DNA of 57,569 nucleotides from CAYYNQ01 sp964473105 (GCA_964473105.1 CAYYNQ010000106.1:1-57569); one strand, 5' to 3'; shown: positions 18,740 through 29,489, counted from the stretch's first letter. The notes: generated by a model not told the origin, from the sequence alone. Translations and numbers: made by a program.

Positions 18740-21700
18740 ATGCAGATTCAACCACCTACCCCCATGCTGGTCACGAATAGGATGTCATTCATCTCGATCG
18801 CCCTGATGGCGGTATTGACGGCTTGTGGAGCACGCCCGGATCCTGAAGCCGAAAGGATTTCGGACAGGGGTGGCGAAAATGTCGAGGTTTTGGAACTCGA
18901 GGAATCGAAGTTGCATCATCGGTTCCACTCGGTGGAAATGGATGTGGCCAAAACCAGTATGTCCCTGAAACTGAGATGGGACCTGTCGTGGCCAATTCCC
19001 ACGGAAAATACTGTGTTGGGGCTGTGTTTGCCCATGAATTGCCATCCCGAGGTCAGGGTCATGCAAGCCGACCTGGCTGGTGAACCAGTCCGTATTATTC
19101 CCAAAAGGGAACGTCTGGCCACAGGTGACATGTCACTACATCACCTCGATGATGGGGCCGGGAGTATTGAATACATGGGAGTTCTTCGCAACTGGCCGAT
19201 TTACCGTCTTCAGCTTGACCGCCAGGTTTGGGGACCCATCAAGCGACATGCAAGGGATGATAATATTTCGAATTCGGATTCTCATCATTTTGACATTACA
19301 CTGAAAATATCATGGGAGAAACCGTTTGATGTGCAGTTATCTTCAGGCCATGGCGAAACTGATAAAAATTCATTGGAGTGGCAAAAGGTTGCGGCTGGCC
19401 TAGTTTGTAATCCCGAGGCATTGGCACTATTCCAGATCCGGAGTCCGGACGTGATCGAGTATGCCTCATATGTGGAGGCCCATCCTGTCCGGTTATCGGC
19501 CCGGGCAAAGTCCTGGGCAAGAGTGGATATCAGCTCAGACAGTCTTGTCCGTCTAAATTTAGATGAACTTCTCAAGCTGGGATTTTCCGGTACCGAGGTC
19601 AGCCCGGAGGCCATTCGTATCTTCAGCCGGGGAAAACCGGTCAATCATTTTCGTGTCGGATCGAAGGATCCGGTATTGAACTTGGAACCTGGAATTTATT
19701 TCAAGGTCCTTCCCGGTGACGGTAATTATTCGCGTAACCGTACATACTGGATAACCACGGACGCATCCCTTCCTGAACAGAGTATCCCGGTTTTATCATC
19801 CGACCGCTTGACATATACCCGGCCGCCATTTTTGCCGGTCAATGAACCACCAACCCTCCGGTATTTCAGGCGAGATATTGAAATCAACCATGATCGCGTA
19901 TTCCGGGTCAGGCACGGTAGTTTCCTTGCTATTGAGGATATGGCCTGGGTGAATTCAGAACTGGAGGTTGGCACGCCCTTGGATACTGTATTGGCGCTGT
20001 CAAATCTGTTTCTCGATGATAAATCATCAACGTTTTCGGCGCGTCGGTTTCCCCGGGGTGGACCCGCTGAACAAATCAAGGTTGAACTCGATTTTTTCAT
20101 CGACAGGTCAATGATTCTCAACCGTAAAAATATTGAAGTCATGATTGGTGGACGTGATGCTTGTGATATCACAATATATGGCTCCAAGGACCTTCATCAA
20201 GAGTTCAGTATTCCTGGGTCTCTTCTGCATGATGAATATACGACCCTGTCTTTGTTGCTGAAGACCCGGGAAAACAGGCAGGGAGACCAGAACGAATCGA
20301 GCGGTATATGGCTAGATAAAATCCGTGTAAACTACCCGTCAACGCCCGAGTTTTCGGAAGGTTCCATCCGGATCAGGCCGGAACATGTTGATGGTACCGA
20401 ATTCTGGATACCACTGGATGAGAATGAACCCTCAACTCAGGCCATGCTGGCGATGAGGGTCAGAGATGACGGCAGGATTATGGGGCAACTTTTGCTGGAG
20501 AAGAATCCCATCGGTCAGGATGGAATCTACTGGCATGCAAGACCAGGTGAATTTTTGGAGATTTATGACAAAGGAGCCATAGGCGATATAACTCGACTTG
20601 CGACAGCTAAATTTGATGATCTGACCAGCCAGACTGAACCAGTTGACCTTTTGATCATTACGCATCGCCAGTTCTGGATGTCGGCGGAAAACCTGGCTCA
20701 ATTCCACCGTTCCCGCGGATTATATGTGCGTATCGTGAATATTCAGGATGTCTATGATAACTTTAGCCACGGGGAATTATCACCGGAGTCGATACGTCGC
20801 TTTTTGGCCTGCACGTTGAGAGAATGGATACGGGGCGGCCCTTCGCATGTTTTATTGATGGGTGACTGCAACAGCGATTATCTCGACCTTGTCGGACAGA
20901 ATGTACGAAACTGGATTCCGACGTACACCTATAAAAATGGACTTGAAAAATGGGCCTCGGACTACTGGATGACAACCGTGACTCCGGGTGACGACCTGCC
21001 CGATTTTTCCCTGGGGCGAATCTCGGTGACTAACAGGAAGGATGCCGCTGCCGTTGTCAGCAAGCTTATCCGTTACTCCAAAGAATCACGGCCAGGCCCT
21101 TGGAATTCACGCCTGGCCTACGTCTCGGACGATGGTGAATTCCCATCAGTGGTTGATGCCTTGAGGACTAAGCACACTCCCCCTGCGTTTAGTGCCGAGC
21201 TTATTTATCTGGACGAATTGCCCTATGAGGACAACTGGTTGCTGGATCCAGGCTATGTTGAGGATCGCGGGATGAAGGTAAGCGGTTCGGCGACAAGGGC
21301 GATCCTCGATACATTCAGGAAGGGTGTGTCATACATGACCTATTTCGGCCATGGTTCACCAAATATCTGGGCTGATGAAAGGATTTGGTTTGGCGGTGAT
21401 TCCGTGAACAGTGACAACCAGCATCTTGCTGATTCCGGATTTATGACATTTGTGGCAAATATGACATGCAATTCAGGGGCGATAGATTATCCTCAGCCCC
21501 CGTGGAACATTTGTATAACAGAAGATATGTTACGCGTCCCAGACGGCGGTGCGATTGCCTGCTATGTTCCATCGGGTCCCGGGACCACCGTTGGGCACCG
21601 GAAGATGTCAATCCAGTTGCATCGGGTGTTGTTTGATGACCGTATGCGGAGGCTGGGTCTTGTCGTTGCGCTTGCAAGGAGCAGGTTTGCAATGGAGAAA

Positions 21701-23482
21701 CAACACAAGGATCTCCTTTATATGTTTCATTTGCTGGGCGATCCCCTGACAGATCTCCAATTGACGAGGGAGCATTCAACGGTGCGATTCCAAAATCAAT
21801 ATGCCTCTCCCGGAACCAGCGTTCGAGGACGGATATCAGGTTTGGGGCAGGAACCTGGCAGGTGGAGCGGTGTGTTGACCAACGGTCATGAGAGGGTGGT
21901 GTGGGCTTCCGGTGAACAGGCATACAGAGGAGGAGAGCTGCAATTTGAAGTGGGTATTCCTGAGATGATTGAACCGGGAGTCCATCATCTGAAGATAAAA
22001 AAGTGGACCCGGGGATCAGGTGGGGATCAAGTTGTTTCTGGCTTGCTAAACATCCAGTATCCCCTATTGAGGGCCGGTCTAATTCATTTTTCGAAGGAAG
22101 ACGAGACTGGCTCGTCAAAACATGTTCTGAATATAACTCTGAGGAATCACGGGAATGTGCAAGGTTGTGCAAGGCTGGATCTTGAACTCCACGGGGACGA
22201 TATTCCGTTGCCTCGGTTAAGCGAAATAATATCGCTGGAGGCGGGTGATTCGAAATACTGGTCTCGTGAAATCCCACTTCCGTACAATTGCAGGATGGCC
22301 CATGTATCTGGTTCATTGACAGCAAGTAAAATATCACCGGATCCCACTGTGCCGGCCATTCAGCATATTGATTTCAGCCAGCCAATTGGCCAGAATGCCT
22401 CTGGCGCTGGTATCAGGAGGCCCTGTATTCTGGAGTATGATCTGGCAGGTCGTCGGGGAGACATCCGCGTGATGGCTCACCCGGGGGATATGGATGTGGG
22501 ACTTATTGCCGGGTTTGACTCACATGAAGGGGAAACCCTGGCCAAAGTGATTCTCAGGCCGGGGCGGGGAGATGAGTTGGGGATTCAATCCGGCCTGTTT
22601 GAGTTCGATCATGCAGAGATCAATTCGCTGACAAGTTCCACTTTATGGTTGATGGCGATGCAGGATCATGAGAGATATTCCAAGACGCATTCATTGAATA
22701 AGTTAGATGGGATTGTCCTCGACAGAATATTCTTCAAGGATATTGTACGTCGCCGGCCGTTGCTGGAGATTGTCCCCGATAGTATCATGGTTAGGCCCCG
22801 GAATCCCAGCGAGGGCCAGACAATATTTATTGAATGCGATGTTGAAAACACGGGAAATACAACGGCCTTCATGCCGGGAATTGCGCTGACCCGCCAACTT
22901 GAGGACGGGGGTGAAAAGATGCTGCGGAATCTCGTGGGGGAGAACCCGGTGAGGATCAGCGATATTGCTCCGGGACGCAGGACCAGCGTTCAGTTACGGT
23001 GGGACCCTCATGAAAATTCAGGTGTCCAGGATATTGTCATTCGATTGATGCACTTGGCTGATGGGATGCAGGAACGAATTCCCCATGGTGAACGTATGCT
23101 CAGTCTGAAGGTCAAGACCCCGCCAGATCTTTCCGTGGTTCGCATCTGGATAGATGAATTGACTTCAAGGACATTGCAACAGCAGAAGGATATTATCCGG
23201 ACCGGTCGCTTGACACTTCATTGTGAAGTTCGGAATACGGGTGAGACTTCCATGCCTCGGGTGATCGTGGAATTTTACCGAAGCCGTGTCCAGGTATCTG
23301 AAAATATGCTGGGGAGTGTTGAGTTGGAGAAGGTTCCGGGTGAAGGGTCGGCCATTGCGGTTTTTAGCTGGGAGTTTGATCCGGATAAGGAGTTTATACA
23401 GGGGATGAAGCCACCCCTACCATCTGTGAAGGCGTACCGAAAAGGATCAACACACCGAATTACCGGACTGCCTCAAGAGTGA
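18740..23482 (+). CDS. Large gingipain-type (C25) cysteine peptidase lipoprotein
   Basis: A 1580-residue envelope lipoprotein: the signal peptide ends in the lipobox LTAC. The start may be ATG 18740, 18764 or 18782; 18764 gives the best charged n-region. After about 600 residues of beta-rich sequence comes a peptidase family C25 domain (about 633-1000) beginning DLLIITHRQF, with the catalytic dyad His871 in YFGHGSPNIW and Cys910 in NMTCNSGA. Both residues are intact. The C-terminal 250 residues hold two immunoglobulin-like CARDB-type repeats (ENTGNTTAF, RNTGETSMP). No type IX secretion CTD is apparent. A close paralogue follows at 24225. Likely an outer-surface protease; it may process partner proteins rather than digest food. 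Experimental targets are unknown. Confidence 0.82.
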   Translation: MQIQPPTPMLVTNRMSFISIALMAVLTACGARPDPEAERISDRGGENVEVLELEESKLHHRFHSVEMDVAKTSMSLKLRWDLSWPIPTENTVLGLCLPMNCHPEVRVMQADLAGEPVRIIPKRERLATGDMSLHHLDDGAGSIEYMGVLRNWPIYRLQLDRQVWGPIKRHARDDNISNSDSHHFDITLKISWEKPFDVQLSSGHGETDKNSLEWQKVAAGLVCNPEALALFQIRSPDVIEYASYVEAHPVRLSARAKSWARVDISSDSLVRLNLDELLKLGFSGTEVSPEAIRIFSRGKPVNHFRVGSKDPVLNLEPGIYFKVLPGDGNYSRNRTYWITTDASLPEQSIPVLSSDRLTYTRPPFLPVNEPPTLRYFRRDIEINHDRVFRVRHGSFLAIEDMAWVNSELEVGTPLDTVLALSNLFLDDKSSTFSARRFPRGGPAEQIKVELDFFIDRSMILNRKNIEVMIGGRDACDITIYGSKDLHQEFSIPGSLLHDEYTTLSLLLKTRENRQGDQNESSGIWLDKIRVNYPSTPEFSEGSIRIRPEHVDGTEFWIPLDENEPSTQAMLAMRVRDDGRIMGQLLLEKNPIGQDGIYWHARPGEFLEIYDKGAIGDITRLATAKFDDLTSQTEPVDLLIITHRQFWMSAENLAQFHRSRGLYVRIVNIQDVYDNFSHGELSPESIRRFLACTLREWIRGGPSHVLLMGDCNSDYLDLVGQNVRNWIPTYTYKNGLEKWASDYWMTTVTPGDDLPDFSLGRISVTNRKDAAAVVSKLIRYSKESRPGPWNSRLAYVSDDGEFPSVVDALRTKHTPPAFSAELIYLDELPYEDNWLLDPGYVEDRGMKVSGSATRAILDTFRKGVSYMTYFGHGSPNIWADERIWFGGDSVNSDNQHLADSGFMTFVANMTCNSGAIDYPQPPWNICITEDMLRVPDGGAIACYVPSGPGTTVGHRKMSIQLHRVLFDDRMRRLGLVVALARSRFAMEKQHKDLLYMFHLLGDPLTDLQLTREHSTVRFQNQYASPGTSVRGRISGLGQEPGRWSGVLTNGHERVVWASGEQAYRGGELQFEVGIPEMIEPGVHHLKIKKWTRGSGGDQVVSGLLNIQYPLLRAGLIHFSKEDETGSSKHVLNITLRNHGNVQGCARLDLELHGDDIPLPRLSEIISLEAGDSKYWSREIPLPYNCRMAHVSGSLTASKISPDPTVPAIQHIDFSQPIGQNASGAGIRRPCILEYDLAGRRGDIRVMAHPGDMDVGLIAGFDSHEGETLAKVILRPGRGDELGIQSGLFEFDHAEINSLTSSTLWLMAMQDHERYSKTHSLNKLDGIVLDRIFFKDIVRRRPLLEIVPDSIMVRPRNPSEGQTIFIECDVENTGNTTAFMPGIALTRQLEDGGEKMLRNLVGENPVRISDIAPGRRTSVQLRWDPHENSGVQDIVIRLMHLADGMQERIPHGERMLSLKVKTPPDLSVVRIWIDELTSRTLQQQKDIIRTGRLTLHCEVRNTGETSMPRVIVEFYRSRVQVSENMLGSVELEKVPGEGSAIAVFSWEFDPDKEFIQGMKPPLPSVKAYRKGSTHRITGLPQE

Positions 23483-23593
23483 TAATCAACCACGATAAAA
23501 AACAAGAATTTTCGGAAAGAGCGGAGGCCCGGGATGGATATCTGTACCCGTCGATCCGGGTGTTACTTCAGGCTTAGTGGGATTTCCATTCCA

Positions 23594-23833
23594 TCATCCT
23601 GCCGCTTTCGCAGTCGTTTGTTTATCTGAGCCCGAGAACTTTTCGTATCTTTTCTTGAATTTCTCGACTCGTCCGGCCGTATCGACCAGTTTTTGTTTGC
23701 CGGTGAAAAACGGATGGCAGGCCGCGCAGATCTCAAGTTTCTGGGTGGCAACAGTTGATCTGACCTCATAGGTGGCTCCGCAGGCGCAGCGGATGGTGGT
23801 CATCTCATATTCTGGGTGAATGCCTTGCTTCAT
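23594..23833 (-). CDS. rpmE: Ribosomal protein bL31
   Basis: A 79-residue large-subunit ribosomal protein. It begins with the typical MKQGIHPEY, and the zinc-binding set is complete: Cys16, Cys18, Cys36 and Cys39 (RCACG and CAACHPFFTGKQ), so this is the zinc-containing form rather than the zinc-free YkgM type. The C-terminal tail is Lys/Ala-rich. The AGAGGAAA ribosome site lies eight bases before the ATG. It is a single gene between two large plus-strand peptidase genes. Confidence 0.95.
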   Translation of the reverse strand: MKQGIHPEYEMTTIRCACGATYEVRSTVATQKLEICAACHPFFTGKQKLVDTAGRVEKFKKRYEKFSGSDKQTTAKAAG

Positions 23834-23937
23834 GATTAGATTTCCTCTAAAGTGCTGATAAGCGTGAGGTTAAAACCTTGACATGACGATTCATGCTTCG
23901 GATTCCAATCCCGCCACATCGGGATACGATCGTCTAT

Positions 23938-23966
23938 CTACTATCCACTTGGAATCGACATGTCAA
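23938..23966 (-). promoter_or_regulatory. Probable sigma-70 promoter of rpmE
   Basis: Reading the minus strand, a perfect TTGACA at 23966-23961 is followed after exactly 17 bases by TAGTAG at 23943-23938, a half-matching -10 element. Transcription would begin near 23931 and give a leader of about 98 bases before rpmE, room for autoregulation. The rest of the gap up to 24,210 shows no gene. Confidence 0.4.
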
Positions 23967-24224
23967 CTTATTTAAGTGCTGCAGATCGATTGGGGAGTCT
24001 TCAGAGTGCCGAAATTGTTGCGTTATCCTCTATAGCCTGAAATATGTGTGACTCCGGGTGTGGTCGAGGGTATTATCTGGGGGCCAAGCGAATCGATCCT
24101 CATGGGGTTTGGATGCTGGCGCGATTTCTAGAGGATCCACTTATGTGCGTCCGGTCCTACAGGATGGGGTACCACGAGGTCGATCTAGTTTTCTGAATGC
24201 TGTTGTAGATGGGGAGAAAAATAC

Positions 24225-27200
24225 TTGAGCCCTGCTGATATCCGGGTCCATGTGTTCTGGGCCTGCCTTTCATCCTTCATACCGGCTATATTAATAACAC
24301 TGACCTCATGCGGCACCCAGCCCATGGAAGATCCCGGATCATCGACACACACTGGTCAGGATTTTTCATGGGGGCATGACAGCCGCAACAATCCCGAAGT
24401 GACACCCTCCTGGATTGATAATCAAGGTGGTAGCTTTAGAATAAGCTCATTGAGGAGCGATGCCTCCGGATTGCACCTAGAAGTCATCTTGGATGCCGGA
24501 GAGAAATTGCCCGGGAAATCAGCATATTATTTCGCATGCCTGACTGAAAAAAAAGATGCGAGTGGGAAATATATTGTCCCGCGTGCCGAGACAACATTTC
24601 TTAAAATCGGTGATGATATCAGGCTCAGTTCAGGATTGAAAAATGGGCTTCCCACTGATGATGAGGGATCAACTGAGTCCATGCAGTTGTCCTCGATGAT
24701 CAACCCGTATATCAAGATCAAGTTCATGGGATACATCCGCTTTTGGCCGATTCACCGTATTGAATTCACTCGAAACTTCATGGTCAACGCCGGCCGGACA
24801 CCTGCCAGGAGTGGAGAAACCCTGGAGGCCCATGTGACGATCGGGCTTGCGCAGGATGCGCTGACAACAAAAACATATTCCGGCAGTCCACCGATGGCTG
24901 ATACAAGGATGCCCCTGAAGATGGAGGACATCGTTCGTCAAATGGTCATCAATCCGGAGGATACAAATCGATTTCGCGATGAAAATCCTCCACTACCCCA
25001 GGGGATGGAAGCCTTATTGACAGATCCCAGGGTTTTTGCTGCAGATGCACGCGCATGGGCCCGGATCAGACTTACTCGGGATGGGCTGCATTGCATTCCG
25101 GCCACGATTTTCAGTGAACCCGCAATGGAGGGGTTCAGCGGCGACCTGGCTTCAATAAGGCTGTTTTCAAACGGTCAGCCCGTCCCCCTTGCCCGGGTCG
25201 TGAGAACTTCGGAAACTCAAGTTGCGGGAATATATTTCTATGCCTGGCCAGTCAATTCGGATTACAGCAATGAGTCCGTATACTGGATTGCCGATGCTCC
25301 ACAAACGGCGGATATCCTGATCGATCCCTATCCATCTCTTGAAAACACTGGGGAGGTCCCCTATCTCGCATCGATCAACAGAACGGAGAAGATTGAGAAC
25401 GATGTCGAATTGAAGCTTCAGTTAGGCGATTTTCTGAGTATCGACAAACTCGATTGGGTTGATCGTGAGATACTTGATGATATGCCTGTGGTGATCCCGC
25501 TTGAGCTCATCCGGCCATTGACTGACATGAGAACGGGGAGTATAGACGCCTCCATTTCCCTGTTTTCCACGGGTGACAGCAGATTTTACCAGTCAACAGA
25601 ACTGGTTATGACGCACAATGATCAGCCTCTGGCTAGGCATGTCTTGACCCCCTCAGAACGGGCCACCTGGGAATTCAAAATTCGGGGGAATGTTTTTGTG
25701 GATAATAAAACAACATTGACGTTGGAGGTTTCCAATCCCACCACATCCACAATGAATTCTGATGACAACCATGGTGTATGGTTTGATTCCATGGAGATTA
25801 CATATGATGCCGAGCCATCGTTGACCGGTGGCCGTCTGGTGCTTGACGATGGGTCTGTCACTAAATCCGGAACCTACATCCTGAACCTTGACGGGTTGGG
25901 AGATATGCCTGACGTTGTTCTTCCCGGCGTGGTGCTGAACGACGAAACGCACGAGGTCTATGGCCTAACAAGCAGGGGTTCGTCCATCGACGTGATCCGG
26001 GAGGGTAAATGGCATAGTGAGATTTATGATCTCGACTCAGTTCCTTCGATTCGGGCTGAACCGGTCCAGTGGAATGATTCATTATTTGGGCCGGGCAGCG
26101 CCTTTGATTACCTGATTGTTTCGCACCCGCGATTCCTCGGTCAACTTGAACCTTTTCTGGAATTCAACCGGCGGCGGGGTCTCAGAACGAGGGTTGCGAA
26201 CATTCATGATATCTACGATATCTTTGGGAATGGGACCCTTACACCCGAGGCCATCCGCAGGATGCTGGCTTGGGGAGTCCGGAACTGGGTCGATGGAGGA
26301 CCCGAATATGTGCTTTTGTTTGGGGATTGTACGAGCGATTACCTGGGCCTCACACGCGCTGATGTCGAGAATCTTGTGCCGACTTATACCTATCGGCATC
26401 ATAAGGAGAAATGGGCTTCGGATTACTGGTATAGCTGCATCGCGGGTGAGGATGAATATGCCGACCTGATGATCGGCCGGATCTCCGTTATTGATGAAAA
26501 GGCTGCAGAAACGGTGATTCGCAAGACGATCGATTATGCGGAAAAATCCCAAATGGGAGCTTGGCGTGCACGTATGTGCTATGTGGCTGACAACTATGAG
26601 CAGTTTCGTCAGGTTGCGGAAACCATGAGGACAGACCATACTCCGCATCCATTTTCGGCGCGCAGGGTCTATTTGGATGATATGTCTCTTGAGGATAATT
26701 GGTATTTGCCAGAGGAATACATCAACAGGGAATATGATGCCCACGGCAGTTGGATGAAGGTCAGCCGGGAGGCTACGTCCTTGATCAAGCGGAATTTTGA
26801 TGAGGGTGTTGCGCATATGGAATTTTGGGGGCATGGCGCGCCTAATATTTGGACCGATGAGAGAATATTTTTTGCCATGGACTCACCCAGTCGGGATACC
26901 CAGTATCTGGAACCCTCCCCCCTGTATGCGTTTGTCGCAAACTATACATGTAACACGGGTGCAATTGATTATCCGAAACGGCCGCATAATTTGAACATCA
27001 GTGAGGATCTGATGCGGCAACCCGAGGCCGGGGCAGTTGGTTTGTTTGTTCCGTCGGGACCGGGCAACACCGGTGTTCATCGCAGGATAGTACGTGAATG
27101 GAGGGCGGCACTCTTCAAGGACAATATTCGTCAGTTTGGCGGCCTTTCGGTGATGACACGACTGCGGTTTCTCGGGCTGGGGGGTCCGCCCCATATGGCC

Positions 27201-28946
27201 TACATGTATCTTCTGCTCGGTGACCCGGCTTTGTCTATGAATCTTGCCAGCAGTTGGAGGGAACTGGAGTTTGAAAGCCGGTTTGTCAAGCCCGGTGAGG
27301 AGGATATTATCGCATACCTGGATGATGTGGTGCCGTTATCCGGCAGTGTTATTGCCTGGCTCGAGGATCAGTTGGGTAATGTCCTGTACAAGGGCGTGGA
27401 ACAGGATTACAGTCATGGGGAGATCCGCTATCCAGTCACCATTCCAGAGATACAGGATCCATTCAACCCCTGTCGTGTCATGATGTATGCGTGGAACGAT
27501 CAAAACCGAGGAGAGGTTGCCGCATCGGGGGATCTTGAGCTTATTTATTCACGACCACGAATATTGGATGTCAAGGCGATCCATGCCAAGCCGGGGGAAG
27601 CGAAAATATCACTTCACTTGGAGAATGACGCTCCGGTGGAAACGGGGATATTTTCAGTCGATGTGGAACATCTCTTGGACGGAAGAAGAGTTCCTGTCAC
27701 GGGAATCCAACTTCAATTGAAACCAGGAGAAGAGCGTGAGATAGAATTGTTTGCGACCTTGCCCGGGGGGGATGACCCGGCGGTATTTCGTGCCGTCCTG
27801 TCGATTGAGGAGCAATACGGAAACCTAGATGATTCTGTCCGGTCCGTGAAGTATTTTGCCCTTCTTCCCATGGAAAACTGGATAGGCTTTATTCCCCGTT
27901 TGAGTCATCTCGAGATACCACATGCCCGACGATCGGGAAAACTGATGGTAACGGTTCTTTCCAATTTCAACCCGGGGGATGACTATTTGCTGGATCATCC
28001 CGTCAAAACATCTGATTCCAGAGGCACGGCGACACTGGAATTCGGGCATCTTAATGATATTTATATGGCCGAATGGGTATTTCCGTTGGATTCGGATTTC
28101 TACAAGGCTCTGGATGCTGCAGAGCTTGAGCTGATCCGGGTGGATGATGGACCAGGGAGCCGGACCGAAATCTTAAGGACTCTGAATTTACATTCGATTC
28201 CACAGAAACAGCCACACCTGCGTATCGAGCCTCAGTCGATTTCACAGAAACCGCCCAATCCGACCGATGGCCAGACAGTTTTCATCGAATTCGAGGTCCA
28301 CAATGCGGGAAATATGGTGTCACGTGAGACCAGGCCTGTACTCTATGATGAAAACCCGGCCAAGGGGGGAGAGAAACTTCCCCTGCAGAGTCAACCTGCA
28401 GGCAACGGCCAGCATATAATCCCGCCACTAGGTCCGGGGCGTTCCAAGTCATGTCAGCTTCGATGGGACCCGATACGCAATGCCGGGGTGCAGGATATAT
28501 GGATTTCTTTAAATACAGGACGCAGTGAAAATGACCCGGTTTACGGGGAGCAGGTCATTAAATACCAGTTTTATGTGCGATCGAAGCATAGGTTAACCCA
28601 GGATGTTCCAATTGAGGTTTACCAGAAACCTGAGGATGTGGGAATATCGCGCTTTCGAATTAAGGCTGAAATTGCCAACGAAGGGGAAACGAAGGCCAGT
28701 AATGTCGAGGTTATCTTCTTCATGACGGAAACAGAAATGCAAAGGGACAACCCTCTCGGGACGGTGGATGTCGATGTTATCCCACCGGGAAAAAGCCGGA
28801 GGGTTGAATTTGTCTGGGATTACCGCAAGGAGGACTTCATGGATGTTGAGCAGCCATTGCTTAAGCCCACCACTCATGTTCGCCTGAAAGGTTCAGCCCA
28901 GAGAATCGTCGAAACAGCACGTGAAGAAACCTCATTACAGCCCTGA
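24225..28946 (+). CDS. Second large gingipain-type (C25) peptidase lipoprotein
   Basis: A 1573-residue paralogue of the 18740-23482 protein with the same layout: lipobox LTSC, long beta-rich N-terminal region, C25 domain starting FDYLIVSHPRF, catalytic His870 in FWGHGAPNIW and Cys909 in NYTCNTGA, then two CARDB-like repeats (HNAGNMVS, ANEGETKAS). The His-to-Cys spacing of 39 residues is identical in both. The start is a TTG at 24225 with a strong GGGGAG site eight bases upstream. The 3' end overlaps tadA by 26 bases, so the two are probably cotranscribed. The pair looks like an old tandem duplication, later separated by the opposite-strand rpmE; identity is high in the peptidase core and low at the N-terminus. 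Confidence 0.84.
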   Translation: MSPADIRVHVFWACLSSFIPAILITLTSCGTQPMEDPGSSTHTGQDFSWGHDSRNNPEVTPSWIDNQGGSFRISSLRSDASGLHLEVILDAGEKLPGKSAYYFACLTEKKDASGKYIVPRAETTFLKIGDDIRLSSGLKNGLPTDDEGSTESMQLSSMINPYIKIKFMGYIRFWPIHRIEFTRNFMVNAGRTPARSGETLEAHVTIGLAQDALTTKTYSGSPPMADTRMPLKMEDIVRQMVINPEDTNRFRDENPPLPQGMEALLTDPRVFAADARAWARIRLTRDGLHCIPATIFSEPAMEGFSGDLASIRLFSNGQPVPLARVVRTSETQVAGIYFYAWPVNSDYSNESVYWIADAPQTADILIDPYPSLENTGEVPYLASINRTEKIENDVELKLQLGDFLSIDKLDWVDREILDDMPVVIPLELIRPLTDMRTGSIDASISLFSTGDSRFYQSTELVMTHNDQPLARHVLTPSERATWEFKIRGNVFVDNKTTLTLEVSNPTTSTMNSDDNHGVWFDSMEITYDAEPSLTGGRLVLDDGSVTKSGTYILNLDGLGDMPDVVLPGVVLNDETHEVYGLTSRGSSIDVIREGKWHSEIYDLDSVPSIRAEPVQWNDSLFGPGSAFDYLIVSHPRFLGQLEPFLEFNRRRGLRTRVANIHDIYDIFGNGTLTPEAIRRMLAWGVRNWVDGGPEYVLLFGDCTSDYLGLTRADVENLVPTYTYRHHKEKWASDYWYSCIAGEDEYADLMIGRISVIDEKAAETVIRKTIDYAEKSQMGAWRARMCYVADNYEQFRQVAETMRTDHTPHPFSARRVYLDDMSLEDNWYLPEEYINREYDAHGSWMKVSREATSLIKRNFDEGVAHMEFWGHGAPNIWTDERIFFAMDSPSRDTQYLEPSPLYAFVANYTCNTGAIDYPKRPHNLNISEDLMRQPEAGAVGLFVPSGPGNTGVHRRIVREWRAALFKDNIRQFGGLSVMTRLRFLGLGGPPHMAYMYLLLGDPALSMNLASSWRELEFESRFVKPGEEDIIAYLDDVVPLSGSVIAWLEDQLGNVLYKGVEQDYSHGEIRYPVTIPEIQDPFNPCRVMMYAWNDQNRGEVAASGDLELIYSRPRILDVKAIHAKPGEAKISLHLENDAPVETGIFSVDVEHLLDGRRVPVTGIQLQLKPGEEREIELFATLPGGDDPAVFRAVLSIEEQYGNLDDSVRSVKYFALLPMENWIGFIPRLSHLEIPHARRSGKLMVTVLSNFNPGDDYLLDHPVKTSDSRGTATLEFGHLNDIYMAEWVFPLDSDFYKALDAAELELIRVDDGPGSRTEILRTLNLHSIPQKQPHLRIEPQSISQKPPNPTDGQTVFIEFEVHNAGNMVSRETRPVLYDENPAKGGEKLPLQSQPAGNGQHIIPPLGPGRSKSCQLRWDPIRNAGVQDIWISLNTGRSENDPVYGEQVIKYQFYVRSKHRLTQDVPIEVYQKPEDVGISRFRIKAEIANEGETKASNVEVIFFMTETEMQRDNPLGTVDVDVIPPGKSRRVEFVWDYRKEDFMDVEQPLLKPTTHVRLKGSAQRIVETAREETSLQP

Positions 28947-29400
28947 CGCGGTTCATCGATGGATGAATGCAGCAATTGAGGAGGCCCGATCGGCTGCACG
29001 GATGAATGAGGTCCCGGTCGGTTGTATTATTCTGGATGGAAACGACGAGGTCATTGCACGCCGGCATGACATGCGTAATGAGACGGCAGATCCATTGGCA
29101 CATGCTGAATGGCTTGCGTTACGGGATGCCGCCCATGAACTGGGTGACTGGAGGCTGGACGGGTATACGCTGGTCGTGACACTGGAACCTTGTCCCATGT
29201 GTGCAGGTGCGATTTTAATGTCTCGTGTTTCAAGAGTCATTTTTGGGGCGGCCAGCCCGAAATGGGGTGCTGCCGGAACGTGCGCCGACTGGCTGGCATC
29301 GGGGGTATTTCCCAGCCGTCCGGAAGTGATAGGTGGAATACAGGCCAAGGTTTGCGGGGGCTTGCTGTCTGACTACTTCAGGGAACATCGGAAGTGTTGA
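28921..29400 (+). CDS. tadA: tRNA-specific adenosine deaminase
   Basis: TadA converts adenosine to inosine at the wobble position of tRNA-Arg(ACG). The 159-residue product has the zinc site of the cytidine-deaminase fold: His61-Ala-Glu63 (usual HAE) and Cys91-Pro-Met-Cys94, plus the EVPVG substrate-loop motif. The residue after HAE is Trp where Ile or Met is common. The start is a GTG at 28921 inside the end of the upstream peptidase gene; the frame alignment to known TadA proteins supports a start near here. It is convergent with the gene at 29490. Confidence 0.93.
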   Translation: MKKPHYSPDAVHRWMNAAIEEARSAARMNEVPVGCIILDGNDEVIARRHDMRNETADPLAHAEWLALRDAAHELGDWRLDGYTLVVTLEPCPMCAGAILMSRVSRVIFGAASPKWGAAGTCADWLASGVFPSRPEVIGGIQAKVCGGLLSDYFREHRKC

Positions 29401-29426
29401 TTTTATTCATCAACTCTTCCCTGCAT

Positions 29427-29455
29427 GATCCCGGGTCCAGTATCATCCTTTTTTA
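29427..29455. terminator. Possible terminator after tadA
   Basis: ATGAT at about 29427 pairs with ATCAT across a GC-rich 12-base loop and is followed by CCTTTTTT. The stem is short, so this is only a weak rho-independent candidate in the gap between convergent genes. Confidence 0.3.
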
Positions 29456-29489
29456 TGCGTATAATTGACGGGGATTTGTGATTATGACT

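Noticed and set aside
21441..22337. 298-residue minus-strand ORF inside the first C25 lipoprotein gene
   Set aside because: Low-complexity antisense frame; the plus frame has the catalytic dyad and full domain order.
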